NCBI GenBank assembly: GCA_016648135.1
Contig: JADDOH010002065.1
Location: forward strand, 163,498-227,497
Origin: Agrypnia vestita
Lineage: Eukaryota > Arthropoda > Insecta > Trichoptera > Phryganeidae
Reading direction: 5' to 3'
Length of the DNA stretch: 64,000 nt
Positions within the stretch are counted from its first letter, which is position 1, and each line of letters begins with the position of its first letter. Under the pieces are notes generated by a model. That model saw only the letters and a program-made list of their open reading frames with translations, ran no database searches and was not told the origin of the DNA. Below are positions 46,303 to 56,924 of the stretch, in pieces. Position numbers and translations under genes: made by a program.

Positions 46303-46342
46303 CGTCCTGATGAAGATACGGTGGTATCGAAACCGGTAGGCG
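46303..46342 (+). ncRNA. Hammerhead ribozyme, ACCGGT type, intact core
   Basis: Stem I CGTC (46303-46306) pairs with GGCG (one G-U). Core CTGATGA (46307-46313), extra A, stem II GATAC-GGTG-GTATC, GAA, palindromic ACCGGT and cleavage-site A follow. Downstream TAGTTAAGTGGTT matches the arms at 14281 and 14445. Confidence 0.85.
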
Positions 46343-46794
46343 TAGAGTTACTAGTTAAGTGGTTAATACTAATTTGTGGCGTTAATTTTCAAAGAATGAC
46401 GATATATGTAATATAACTTTTGAATGGCTTGTTGGTGTGGTGCTTATAGTGATACAGCGGTTAGTGGTGCGAGCCCCAATGTCCAGGACACAAGCAAATT
46501 AGTCGTATTTAGCGTTTCGCTTAAATTGATAATAGTAAGAATATTGATGCGAAACGTGTTCGAATCTCTATTAAAAAAAAAAAATAACAGCTTTACTTCT
46601 GTTGTGTAGAATGTTATCAATTATCAGCATTTAAAGAAAACTGAAAGGATAACAAAATCTATATTACTAATTGGTGAAATGCTTTTTATTCTGGACATTC
46701 AGGTAAACATAAAGAAATTTGCTGATGTTTTCCATAACAAGCTAAGCTTATAACATAGAGACGAGCGAATGACGCCATTCTTGAGGAATCCGCA
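46343..46794. other. Unassigned spacer
   Basis: After the PLE-like tail, nothing is recognised. Confidence 0.3.
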
Positions 46795-46985
46795 ATCATT
46801 TTTAAATTCTTTGGGCATAACAAGATGCAGAAAGCTTGTAGAAATTAATGATCATAAAATGTGGAAGTAAAAAGAACAAAATGCCGATCACCAACAGAAT
46901 GGACTGACCATATTCAAGAAATGACCGGAGTTGCGCATAATGCCCAGGTCCGGGTTAACAGAGCAGCCATTAATTAACCTAGGAG
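46795..46985 (+). pseudogene. LINE C-terminal fragment, third family
   Basis: The frame reads FKFFGHNKMQKACR, then KRTKCRSPTEWTDHIQEMTGVAHNAQ. It corresponds to the FFGH----..-GRSP-RWTDQI---TG segment of insect LINE C-termini. It is related to 56925-57060. Confidence 0.6.
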
Positions 46986-47040
46986 AAGTCGACTAGAGAA
47001 CTAGAGGAGAAAGAATATACACACGTTGAGTTATATTTAT

Positions 47041-47085
47041 CACTGCTATAGTTTCGAGGGGAGTATTCCCTCTCATTATCAGGTG
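47041..47085 (-). ncRNA. Degraded hammerhead motif, ACTATAG type
   Basis: On the minus strand: CAC pairs with GTG as stem I; core CTGATAA has A instead of the invariant G8; an extra T, stem II GAG-GGG/CCC-CTC with a mismatch, GAA and a near-palindromic ACTATAGC follow. It faces the PLE coding segment that starts about 47100. Confidence 0.5.
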
Positions 47086-47099
47086 TAATTTTGTCAAAC

Positions 47100-47730
47100 T
47101 GTTCGAGTAGGGCAGCGGGTCGCGCAGTGGAGAGAATTTTTTGTGTAATTATGGGAAACAAATTTAGGATCGGATTGGTATTCCGAAAAAATGTGATGTT
47201 ATTCTTAAGTGCTTTTACATTAAAAAAAATGATTATGATTATTTTTATATAGGAAAAACGTGTAGAAATTTTGAAGTTAGAGTTAAGGAACACGGAACAA
47301 AAGTGTTTAAATAGCAATAATTATTCTGAATTCTCTAATCATTTTTTGGCTACGGATCATTCTTTGATATTAATAAGGGTTTACAAATTTACAAAGAAAA
47401 GTTTGCAAAGAATCACAATTTGATAAATTTGAAATTTGGAAATAAGAAAAAGTGTTAATAGTAAATTGAATATTATAAAAAACCAGATCCTTTTTACAAA
47501 TAGTTATCTTTTAAATTTATTTTCATGTTAAGTAGGTACTTTATTGTTATTCATTTTCCTTTATTATTAATACTTTTTAATATTTTGATTGTCTATACTT
47601 CGATTTTTTAATTTAATTTTGTTAGTATACAATTGTATCCTGACGAAGGGGCCATGGGCTCTGAAACATGTTGATATTTTCAATACAAAAGTGGTGAAAA
47701 CAAAGTATATTTCTATTATTTATATTTAAT
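47100..47730 (+). pseudogene. Penelope-like element, GIY-YIG region and 3' end
   Basis: The plus strand encodes YRKNV in place of YIGKTC, owing to frame and base changes, then FEVRVKEHGTKV, followed by FFDINKGLQI, and N-LIN-LKFGNKKK with several frameshifts. The noncoding tail holds the ribozyme at 47635-47677 and AAGTGGTGAAAAC at 47690. Nucleotide similarity to 42330-42815 in reverse is high. This copy is inactive. Confidence 0.8.
47635..47677 (+). ncRNA. Hammerhead ribozyme, ACATGT type, intact core
   Basis: GTATC (47635) pairs with GATAT (47673). Core CTGACGA (47640-47646), extra A, a 6-bp stem II with two G-U pairs, loop ATG, GAA (47663-47665), ACATGT, and cleavage-site T. It differs from the 42408 copy in stem II, but pairing is preserved. 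Confidence 0.85.
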
Positions 47731-50324
47731 TTTAGTTTTTGATTTCAGAAGAATGTTACCGATGTTGCACCACAAACTAACTGCTACATCAATCAATAAT
47801 ATGTAAGTAGAGTTCTTTAATTTATTATACTTTAATCCTTTAATAATACTTTAACCTCCGGTACCAGTATGACAGTATAGTTCCGGTAAAACCTTTTAGT
47901 AATTAAAAGTAATTAAGTAAAAAAATCCAAAATATATACATACCTTACGGTAGTATTTACCACCATGTATGCTATTACATGTCTAATTGTGACCCTTTCA
48001 AAATACTGTCACCGCATGAACTCGTCAAGATGAACCCATATCGGTAAAATGACTAATCTACGTCAGTACAACCACAATTTTTTTAATAAATAAACATGTC
48101 AGTAAGCATGATGACTACATTCAAAGTTCATTTTTCTAATCAGGCAATTCATAGGTACCAACTTGACGAGACCACACTACGGTACTTGCGTGTACTTAGG
48201 GACCTTACTACTGTACTAACAATTCCTTAACAAATAAATAAGGCACCTGAAATAGAACTTTGTGAGAGATAGTGAATTAATTCCCTAACAAATAAATAAG
48301 GCACGTGAAATAGAACTTTGTGAGAGATAGTGAATTATTTAATTAAGCAAACTAACTACTGACTAATTGTTCAAACGGACCATGAACGCCAAGCATTTGT
48401 TAATGGGCTGATAATATTTTTTCTGTGTGTCCCTTGACACTAAATGTTAATTTCTTTACAACACCATTAAGGACATTCAGTCGTATAAGTCAATATGTGA
48501 ATAATACTGTTCAGCTCTCTAAAATTAACACATTACACGTATAACATATTCTAAGAAAACAGTTACAATTTCTAAGAAAAAAAGTACTTTTAGAAAGTCG
48601 CTTGATATCAGTACCGTCCATCAAAAATCAGTGGTAAAGTGATCAGCTATGTAATGACAGTTTTGATATACATATATATTTTTTAAATGTTTATTTCAAA
48701 AAAGTTGTATTTATATCATAATCATGAATTCATCTCAAATTAATGCTTACAGCGTTAGAGTATTGTTACATGTTACTAATTGAACTACATATTTAGGAAT
48801 CTGTGACTTAAAGTGACCATAACATAAACTTGTTACAATGGCAATCACTCACTTTATTCAGAACCCATAAACATAAGTCAAATTTACGTTGGATTTTTTT
48901 TTTTATGTTGAAAAGATACATATTGAAAAAGATATAATACACATTCAAATACGAAAGTATGTCCGTTTATATACCTACCGTACCGTACCGTGCTAAAAAC
49001 ATGAATTAAAAAAATTAAAACACCTAGTACCTGCCTATGGACATACAATTATTTTTTAAAACGTTAAAAAAAAATGGAAGAAAAAATATTTTTTTTTCCT
49101 ACATAATAAATTGTACGCATAACACAGCCACATACGCGACGTTTATATTATACATAGTTTACATTACTCGTTTTTTTTATATAATTTATTTTTACAAATA
49201 TTTGTACACCGAAAATACGGCAATATTCTTAAAATACATAATTATTGGGTAATAAAATCAATCTATTGTAAATATAGCACAGTTTCAAGTTTGTTTGAAC
49301 GAAATTGATAGGAATCACAAGCGATCAGAACTACATTTCCTAAATAACTCGGCAAGATGAGTCGACAGTTATTTATATGCCCACATAACAAGATGTTTTC
49401 ATTTAATAATTTGCAAGTAACTTCAGTTACTTGTAGTTAATGGTGTACTTAATAAAATACCTGATGATGAAAGGGACTGGTCAACTCGAGACTTTAGTAG
49501 TAATAAATAACTCAAATATTGTGTGTATATTAAATTTTTTAAATAAAAATTACGTTTTAAATTCACAGTTTTTTAAAGTATAAAGTTAAAATACATAAAT
49601 GTACAAACGTGCAATTAACAGTAAAGGAGTTTATTTTTGTAATAATTTTGTGCAGCACGAATAACTGTAAAATTTACCTGGAATCGTTACCTACCATGTA
49701 ATATTAATGATTCACCATAAACTTGGTTAATTCTGCGAAGAACATTTTTATAATCAAACGCTTCCGAAATATTTTCATTAATTTTTAAGCAAGGTATAGT
49801 GTCTATCACGTACACACTTAAAATATGCACATATACGAGTATATCTTTGAATCTAAAGTGCGTGTGCACCGACGAGACTTTGATCTCGCATCTCAGAGAT
49901 TTGTCGATAAAGGTCGTTTCACATCATTTGCATTATTCTACTCTGAATGCAAAATACACCACGCAATGAACAATCGCCATATTGCATTGTTGCAATTCTG
50001 TACTGCTGCGTGGCAAAGATGCCAAGGAGGTAAAAATGCAAACGTGGCGGTGAATGAATAGGATCGATATGGGAGCTTTTGCTCATAATAATAGGTCCCG
50101 GGTAAGAGAAAGGTTGTCATTCAATGTTTCTAATTTCTGGACTATTTCTTTTTTTAAACTACATCTTCATTTTTTAAATTATTTTTGTATTTCATTTTTA
50201 AATAAATACATGACCTTCTTTTCTGCCTTGAATAAACATGCACTGGGAAATGTTGCATTTCAGTCACGCCGGAGGAGCACAACGAGAATGGACATAATCG
50301 AACAATTTTTTTTTACATAAATAA
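47731..50324. other. Unassigned AT-rich spacer
   Basis: No gene is supported over 2.6 kb, apart from the 58-bp tandem duplication listed separately. Overlapping frames at 49825-50120 open on both strands and are taken as chance. Confidence 0.35.
48221..48336 (+). repeat. 58-bp tandem duplication
   Basis: Two units (48221-48278, 48279-48336) with AACAAATAAATAAGGCAC and GAACTTTGTGAGAGATAG differ at only two or three positions, indicating a recent duplication. Confidence 0.95.
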
Positions 50325-50460
50325 AAACTTAAACACTTTGTTTATACAACAGATAATTTTAAAATATCAACATGTTTCAGGAGCTACCCTTCTTCTTCAG
50401 GACATCCCTTCTTCAGGACAAGTAATGTACTAAGTAATGGACAAGTATTGTACTATGACA
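50325..50460 (-). mobile_element. PLE 3' terminal fragment
   Basis: The tail word AAACACTTTG-TTATA lies to the left and the ACATGT-type ribozyme to the right in minus orientation. The block CCCTTCTTCAGGACA is duplicated around 50388-50420. No coding sequence is attached. Confidence 0.55.
50365..50404 (-). ncRNA. Hammerhead ribozyme, ACATGT type, core CTGAAGA
   Basis: On the minus strand: TGTC pairs with GATA (one G-U), core CTGAAGA (allowed, since the seventh hammerhead position is free), a stem II with AG/CT base and an internal irregularity, GAA, ACATGT and cleavage-site T. Confidence 0.7.
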
Positions 50461-50467
50461 AGTTAGT

Positions 50468-50665
50468 AAAAAATAGATAGATAGATAGATTTATTTCACA
50501 TTCAAAGGTGACAACTTTTTATAGTGTTTACAAAATTATATAAGCATGTTCTATTGCTGCTGAGGGTCTTGGCAGAAAAGTAAACAGTACATTAATTTGA
50601 CGCCCTGCCTGCTACACTTGTATTTTTCTGTATTATAGCAGACAGTGCTCTTCCAGTAGGTACAG
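50468..50665 (-). repeat. Retroelement 3' tail with TATC repeats
   Basis: Minus-strand text GAATGTGAAATAAATCTATC ends in four TATC units (50472-50490) and contains AATAAA. A polyadenylation signal running into a short tandem tail is typical of a LINE 3' end. No coding part is identified. Confidence 0.5.
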
Positions 50666-52002
50666 TATATGTGCAAGAATATTTATTATTTAAATGGAGC
50701 CACAAAGTGATTTCATAAAATATTAAGATTTTTTTTCCAATGAATCGCCATTTAAATAATAGTTTAATATGTATGTTTAATAAATAAATAAATAAGTGCC
50801 ATAAAAAATTATTAACTTCCTCGTAAAAAAAACACCCAATTTCTGCTTAAATTTCAGGCTGCCAGGATGGTGTAACCCCTTAAGATCGTTTTTGCCTAGC
50901 TTTATGTCTACTTATGCAGTAAATCATCATTCATATTCACAAACCTAACCTTGATCCATACGAAAAAAGCATTTTATTATAAACTATAGCCAGAGGCACG
51001 CCGTAAATCCATCTGCTTACATATTAGCCATCAAAGAATTTTTAGCGTGGCCTGCCTTGTATCAATCACAGTTCAAGCAAAACAGTGCTGGCCAGCTTCG
51101 TCCATCCATTCGACCATACAAACCTCTCCCGAATATTGTTGTATACGTTGGTCTTCCAGCTGTTGGCTTGACCTCACACGCGTTGTTAACTTTACACACT
51201 CGTAATGACGTCTTTCACATTCTTCAGAAAATGCTTTTCCTTTACGCAGAGGCGATTTTTAGACACGGTCATATTTACGATTCCATTGACCAGCGGTAGT
51301 GGTCAGGGCCGGCTCAGTTTGAGAAGACGCAAAAAATTATAACATTGAAAATGTTTTTACTGAGGCTTCCCAGGCGAAATGTGTGACGAAACTAAAAAAG
51401 TGCGTAACGTTTTATATGAAATCATATTTTTCTATTTAAAAAAACAACTATTATTTTTATTAACATTAAAATATAATTTATTCCAAATTAGTATAATACA
51501 CGTGCCAGAGATAAGTCGCGTGATCTAGCACAAATACTGCAACAAGGAAGCATATAAAAACACAAATTTAATTCCATTGTTTTGCGGTTTCAATAACACA
51601 AGTTTAAAACAAATTATATGAATTCATTGCAAAGAAGTATGAAAAATATAATTAATTCATCTAATTTATTATAAAAATCGCATCAAATTACATTCTATAA
51701 TTCACAAATAAATAAAAGACAAAAAAAACAAATTACATATAGATTAGTAAAACGAAATCATTTTTCGTTATAAGGTGACAGATCGAATTAACGTATTTTA
51801 ACCCGGATTTTGAGTCATACACCTTATTTTTATTACTTTTATTCTAAAACATTACAATTAATGATAGTAAAATGTCGCACAAAAAAAAAAAATTATATTT
51901 AATGTGTTGACTAGCTGGAGCCCGTCAAAAAGACCGAATATTGGTTTGCGTCTTTGCTAAGCCCTAGTATATATTTATTGTATCTTTATGGAGATCTACG
52001 GA
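50666..52002. other. Unassigned spacer
   Basis: The plus frame 51057-51299 (80 codons) lies in balanced-composition sequence but shows no domain I know. Nothing else is recognised. Confidence 0.25.
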
Positions 52003-52072
52003 GAGACGGCCGTAGCAACACGCGTTAAGCGGCCGTTTCGGGTTTGCTTGCCCGGGATTCAAGCCCCGTCTC
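52003..52072 (+). repeat. tRNA-like SINE head
   Basis: GAGACGG (52003) and CCGTCTC (52066) pair perfectly as an acceptor-like stem. B-box-like GGGATTCAAGCCCC (52054) and an A-box-like CGTAGCAACACGCG are present. The T-arm overlaps the acceptor strand, so a proper cloverleaf does not form. Confidence 0.5.
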
Positions 52073-52454
52073 CGGCCGTTTAATTTGTTTTTTAGCCGTG
52101 AATTCGAACGAAATTATAGACGTTACACGACGTTACGGACAGACAACGAAATTATTATGTTTGATTACTCGTACGAGATAAGTGCACCAATATGCAACCA
52201 CCACCACAAGAACAATTATTTATGAACTGAGTCTTCAGACATGTATTTTAGTTTGTATTTTGATGTTCTTTTCAGAATCGTTGGTTTCATCGCGGGAGCG
52301 GAAATGCCTAATTCATCTCTGGTATGATTGAAAATGACGTCAGAGTTGTTGGAATTCACCACTTTAAAGAAAAAATTTAAGAGAGTTGTAAATACACAAT
52401 CTCTTAAGAAAAAAACTGTTTACTATACATTGTCGGTAACAACATAAGAAACAG
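52073..52454. other. Unassigned spacer before LINE fragment
   Basis: Nothing clear. A frame near 52335 reads MTSELLEFTTLKKKFKRVV and may be decayed coding sequence of unknown origin. Confidence 0.25.
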
Positions 52455-52889
52455 ATGTACGAACAAAAAAGATGTATACACAAGTACGATGTAAATTTAC
52501 TAATGAGTCTTTTTCTAATGCCTGTCTGCTTAGCGAATGTTAGCGATCATTCTTCTTGGCTTTACCCAACCGAGTTCCTCCAGGGTATGCTTGGATACAA
52601 TAGTTTAGAGACTAGAAGGAATGTGTATCTGATTACGCATTTTTATCGACTGTTGCGCGGTGTGATCCATAATCCTGAAATTATGCAGAGCATTGGTTTG
52701 TATATTCCTGATAATTACCTAAGACAACGTCAGTATAGATTGTTTTACATTCCAATATACACGACCAACCTGCCAATGGTTGTGCCTGTTGGAAGAGCTA
52801 CTGCTATGCTGAACAATATTACTCTGGATATTGATCGGTTCCATGTCTCTGAGAAGGTTTTCCGAAGCAGAATTCTCCTACTCCTTTAA
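52455..52889 (+). pseudogene. LINE C-terminal domain (Jockey/CR1-like)
   Basis: The last ~95 residues read LGYNSLETRRNVYLITHFYRLLRG, HNPEIMQSIGLYIPDN, RQRQYRLFYIPIYTTN and PVGRATAMLNN. Insect Jockey/CR1-group LINEs end with this pattern: SLE-RR----L-F-Y-L--G-ID-P-LL--I-F-VP, then a basic stretch, L--IP--RTNY----P--R----YN. The first ~35 residues do not match and are probably unrelated sequence read in frame. AATAAATAAATTT at 52998 is a plausible 3' signal. It is a 5'-truncated copy with an unusually open frame. Confidence 0.75.
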
Positions 52890-53355
52890 TATAAATGAAT
52901 TTATATACGTTTGATATTTTGTTGTTTGTATATTTTCTCATTTGTTAATAATATTTACGAATTAAACATGTATTTGTAATGTAAATGTTATATTAAAAAT
53001 AAATAAATTTAATTGAAATTGAATTGCATTGAAAAAAATTATGTGGGCTATTTTTATTGTTTCCGAAAAATGTAGAACTCCTGCATCACATGTATGAAAA
53101 TAAAATACTTGTTTTTGGTTCTACTCAATTAATTTAATTGAGACTATAAATTATTACTTAGAATCACAAGAAATCCTGAAAATTTCCATTGTGTGCTGTT
53201 GTATCTCCTCATTTCATGCATACAATAGATATAGCTGTTTTTTACTATAGATTAACAATGACATAAATTCATGTTGCATTACAAAAAGTGGATTGCTAAA
53301 AAAATGGAATAATATGTGTGTTAATCAATTAATAAATGGGACTACATATGCGCTG

Positions 53356-53493
53356 CCGCCCACTCGGCCACTAGTGGCGGTCACTAAACGCGACCACTAG
53401 TGGTTAAGAACCGCCCACTGGGCCACAAGTTGCGGCCACTAAACGCGGCCACAAGTAGCGAGCGCTAACCACTCCCGCAGCTAGTCGCGGCAG
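53356..53493 (+). repeat. GC-rich ~55-58-bp tandem repeat
   Basis: Units at 53356-53410 and 53411-53468, plus a partial third, are built on CCGCCCACTNGGCCACNAGT and CACTAAACGCG. Each unit also contains near-palindromes (CCACTAGTGG). Confidence 0.8.
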
Positions 53494-53522
53494 TGCTATA
53501 AGGTCGAAAAATTGACGCCAGT

Positions 53523-53685
53523 ATACTAGGCTGCTGTAGCGAAATTGGATAACTCGCCATTCCCGGATAGAGTGGAGGTCCGTTGGTTAGAATCACGGAA
53601 AGCAACTAAAATATATATTTTCGTTGATTTGATTTTTCTGTATATATCTTTATTAATCGATTAATAAATTTGTTTTTCAGTTGTT
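53523..53685 (+). repeat. tRNA-headed SINE
   Basis: A-box TAGCGAAATTGG (53537) and a mutated B-box GGTTAGAATC (53585) are followed by the body AAAATATATATTTTCG-TGATTTGATTTTTCTG. It is the same family as the palindrome at 8102-8335. Confidence 0.7.
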
Positions 53686-53781
53686 GAGTTAAATGGTTAG
53701 TTTGATACTGCCCTCACACTGTGTCTCAAGTAAATTAATCGAGTAGAACCAAAAACAAGTGTTTCATTTCCATACACGTGA

Positions 53782-54940
53782 TAAATAATAATAATAACCT
53801 TACAGTAGTCGCATGTGATGTGTAACATTTGACATCTCACAATTAAAAATAGGTATCAATTGAGCAGCAACAGAAATTAAGATCGAAATTTAAAAAATTT
53901 AGTGAATACAAGTAAAGAAAATTTATGTGCATTTATTTATTATTGAATTTTGCCGCACTAGGTACGTACTATATATCTACATACGCATTTTGTTTAGAAA
54001 TGTGTTTGGTCAATTATATGTTTTTATTTATTTTCATAGATGGCGGTAGTGTGCCGTCATACATATTGTATGAAAACTTAGAATTTAAATTTAAATTTAA
54101 TTTAAAAATAATCACATAAAATTTGAGAATGTAAATCATTAAGGGGAGTTATTGTTTACATCAATGTAAAAAGTATTTATTGGATAGTTTCGAATATATA
54201 AGCCAAAATATATCAAAATTACAACATCCACACGCTTGACACCAGCCTCGCAGCATATATAAAAAATCAGAAGCGTTGGCTGCTGAAAGTGTGCGTCTTC
54301 GCTGTGATTTTTTTCCCATCGCGCGTGCTCATTGGTTAAATTAAATTGCGCGCGACTTATTTCCTGTTACGCATTTCCGCCATTTTCACGAAATTACTGC
54401 CACAGATCGCAGAAAAGCGAGAGGAAAGATGTTACACATCAAAAATAAAAGAATATCCCTACTGGCATAAAAATCCAGTAATCGTGCTCTTGAAAAAAAT
54501 TTGTACATACTCGAAAAATATTGTGAAAATTGATGTCAATGCTCAGAGCTTTCTTCATGCGGAAGAACATAGCCAATGAATGGCAGAGCCAAATGGGGTA
54601 CAGTGTTTCGTGATCTGGAAACGCGCTCGTCTGCTTTTATGAACAGATTCCGCAATGTTCCCGCGCACACAAGAGATTTATGATCTCAAGTATAATAACT
54701 GACGTAAAATAATAATGACGGCGGACGGCATTCATTCGCTAGATGACTAGCAGGAAAGCTGCTGCAGTTATGGACATACAACAATATTATTGATGGAAAA
54801 ACATTTTGTGGAACAAAGTCAACATCTTTAAACATGACTTCAATCATACCGATGCAATTGACTGACAAAATGATTAATGATAGAAAATCAATTATGTTAT
54901 TTTTTGAAATGGCCCTTCATTATACGTTTAACTGTGTTGT
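53782..54940. other. Unassigned spacer
   Basis: The plus frame 54346-54579 continues with stops to about 54850 and may be decayed coding sequence. Part of it (AATCCAGTAAT-GTGCTCTT, 54474) recurs near 29728. I cannot assign it. Confidence 0.25.
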
Positions 54941-55500
54941 TTATTACATTGCTGTGGGAAACAAAGTTAATGCCAATAAGAATCTGTCAAAGGAAGCAAG
55001 ACTAGCGGTAAATAATGGTGTTCTAGTGCCAACCCTAATGTATGGAAGTGAAGCCTGGAATTGGCAAAAGAGGAATGAAAGCAGACTGAAAGACGCTTGT
55101 GTGGAAAATCTTTGGTCGATAGAGTAAGGAATGAACAAATTAGACGTGAATGCAATGCTGGCTGTAGTGTGGTAGATAGAATAAAGAAAGGAGTGCTGAG
55201 ATGGTTTGGTCATGTGGAACGTATGAACGAGGAAAGGATGGTTAAGAAAATGTATGAGGCGAGTGTTGAAGGCAACAGAAATAGAGGGCGTCCGCAAAGA
55301 CCTGGCACGTTCAGATACAACAAGCGTTTGAGGATAGCCCCGCTAAAAGCCGCAAAAACCGTAGAACTTGTATGAGAAGATGTATGAATGTGGCCGAAGC
55401 AAAAGTGGTATGCCAGGATAGAAAAGTGTGGCGTTCAATCCTCTCTGCTTACCCCTGCGGGGAAACGGCATGATGGTTAGTTAGTTAGTTTTATTGCATT
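54941..55500 (+). mobile_element. 5'-truncated LINE insertion with imperfect TSD
   Basis: TTATTACATT (54941-54950) and TTATTGCATT (55491-55500) flank the insert, consistent with a 10-bp target duplication with one difference. The LINE begins at GNKVNANKNLSKEARLA, carries VLVPTLMYGSEAWNWQKRNESRL intact, lacks the MRSLRRL-coding bases (near 55090), and then continues CGKSLVDRVRNEQIR, LRWFGHVERM and RGRP to a GATGGTTAGTTAGTTAG tail. It is the same family as 42828-44016, at high similarity. Confidence 0.85.
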
Positions 55501-55536
55501 TAAAAATATGAATGTATTCTTCTATTCTGCCTGTTT

Positions 55537-55538
<2 letters not shown>

Positions 55539-55590
<52 letters not shown>
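55539..55590. repeat. (TA)n microsatellite
   Basis: About 25 uninterrupted TA units. A second short TA run lies at 55905-55921. Confidence 0.98.
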
Positions 55591-55591
<1 letters not shown>

Positions 55592-55620
55592 ATATCTATT
55601 ATAATATATTATATTATTCA

Positions 55621-55893
55621 TTTATTTAAGGAAACGAGTCCCGTAATATTTAATACGAAATAAATAAATGAAATAAAGAGAAATACATAAATATCAAATA
55701 ATAAAACTGAAAAATTAAATGCTGGAACCTGGATTCGAACCACGGACCTCTGTGTTTCGCGCACAGCGTGTTACCAATTTCACTATCCCAGCGACTTAAC
55801 AAGTCGTCAATATTTGATAGTTATATGTTTCTCTTTGAATTATTAATTCACTTATTTATATTATTCCATTTTTATTCGGGAAGTAATCGACGA
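55621..55893. repeat. Inverted repeats flanking a tRNA-like unit
   Basis: The left arm (55621-55701) and right arm (55811-55893) match as imperfect inverse copies, for example GAGAAATACATAAATATCAAA against TTTGATAGTTATATGTTTCTC. The tRNA-like structure sits in the centre. Confidence 0.65.
55721..55792 (-). repeat. tRNA-like cloverleaf (pseudo-tRNA or SINE head)
   Basis: The 72-nt minus-strand sequence folds fully: acceptor GCTGGGA/TTCCAGC (7 bp, one G-U), D-arm GTG/CAC, anticodon arm CTGTG/CACAG with loop CGCGAAA, 5-nt variable loop, T-arm CGTGG/CCAGG with one mismatch, and B-box GGTTCGAATCC. Position 33 is G rather than the near-universal U, and the apparent anticodon would be CGA without the long variable arm that a serine tRNA needs. 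I therefore favour a tRNA-derived repeat over a working tRNA. Confidence 0.6.
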
Positions 55894-55936
55894 AAAAAAA
55901 AAAAATATATATATATATATATCTATTATATATATT

Positions 55937-55990
55937 ACGTTTCAACAGGCCAGTAGACCCAATTACAGAAGCGAAATACATCACAAAATA
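55937..55990 (-). repeat. SINE body fragment
   Basis: Minus-strand TTTGTGATGTATTTCGCTTC, then TGTAATTGGGTCTACTGGCC and TGTTGAAACG. It is the body of the SINE at 7640-7790, without its head. Confidence 0.7.
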
Positions 55991-56924
55991 TCCTTGGGCT
56001 ATAATTACCATATAGAATTATATACCCACGGCTTGGGTATATAATTCTATTTATATATAATCCTTAGAACCATGTGCAGCACATAGGTACCCTCCCCATT
56101 TTGTTGTAAATGTCAATTAGTAATTTTTTGTAAAATGTAAAAACAAACGAAGATCTATAGTCGGCCAGCGAGGCCAGCAAGGCGAGCATAAGGAATGCGG
56201 GTGTGTAAGGAATGTACGCGGTGAGTGACTTTTAGATAGTGGTAAGAATCACTACGCCCGCTAGAATTCGTCGTGGAATCGATGTAGGCATGTACAGCAC
56301 TAAATAGGGGTGGTTATTAGGTGGAGTGACGCGCGGGGGGATGAGACGCCCTCTTACCGCAATTCAATCCCCGCACGTCTTTAGCTCGTTGGTCTACGAT
56401 AGATATTTTTGAATTTTTTTTATAAAGTTTTGAAATGAGAATTGTTTAATTAACTGTTCTCCTTGTGTTACATGTGTTACATACATCTCACACACAAAAT
56501 TTCACCTAAACACGTTCACCATTACCTACACCTTTCACTTGGACGCTGAATAATTTATATTGTGGCGAATATTATTCATACAAGAAATTGTAATCTTTAT
56601 TTTTTAATTTAAAATAGTTTTGTATTATTAAACCAATATAAAATAAATTGCACAGATTGATTTTAATCCGTTGTAAAATTTCCTCAGCTACACTCTAGGT
56701 TCCTGGGGACATCCCGTCATCCCCTATCCATAATCACATTGTGCAAACATTATAAGGCCTGCGCAATACAATGGCAACCCCCAACGCATCACCCCTTTCG
56801 CATCGCTCCCATGTATGTAATTCTTAAACCCGGGCACTAACCGTTAGGATTTAATAGATGTGCTATATTATTTTGACCCATTTATCGTGAAGCGCATAAA
56901 TGTCATCTTCCAGGAGTTGAGGAT
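55991..56924. other. Unassigned; SINE-like patch near 56310-56400
   Basis: TTTAGCTCGTTGGTCTACGA at 56380 looks like an A-box without a B-box. Flanking TATATAATTCTAT words at 56012 and 56037 form an inverted pair. No gene is seen. Confidence 0.3.

Larger units (their letters stand above)
53086..53781. mobile_element. Inverted-repeat element carrying a SINE and GC-rich tandem repeats
   Basis: The 59-bp ends 53086-53144 and 53723-53781 are inverted copies (TCACRTGTATG...GAGAC) with about nine mismatches. The interior holds a GC-rich tandem repeat and then a SINE. No transposase is present. I could not identify a target duplication. Confidence 0.75.

Noticed and set aside
55721..55792. Functional tRNA gene
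   Set aside because: G at position 33, a CGA anticodon without a long variable arm, and placement inside inverted repeats all argue for a tRNA-derived repeat.
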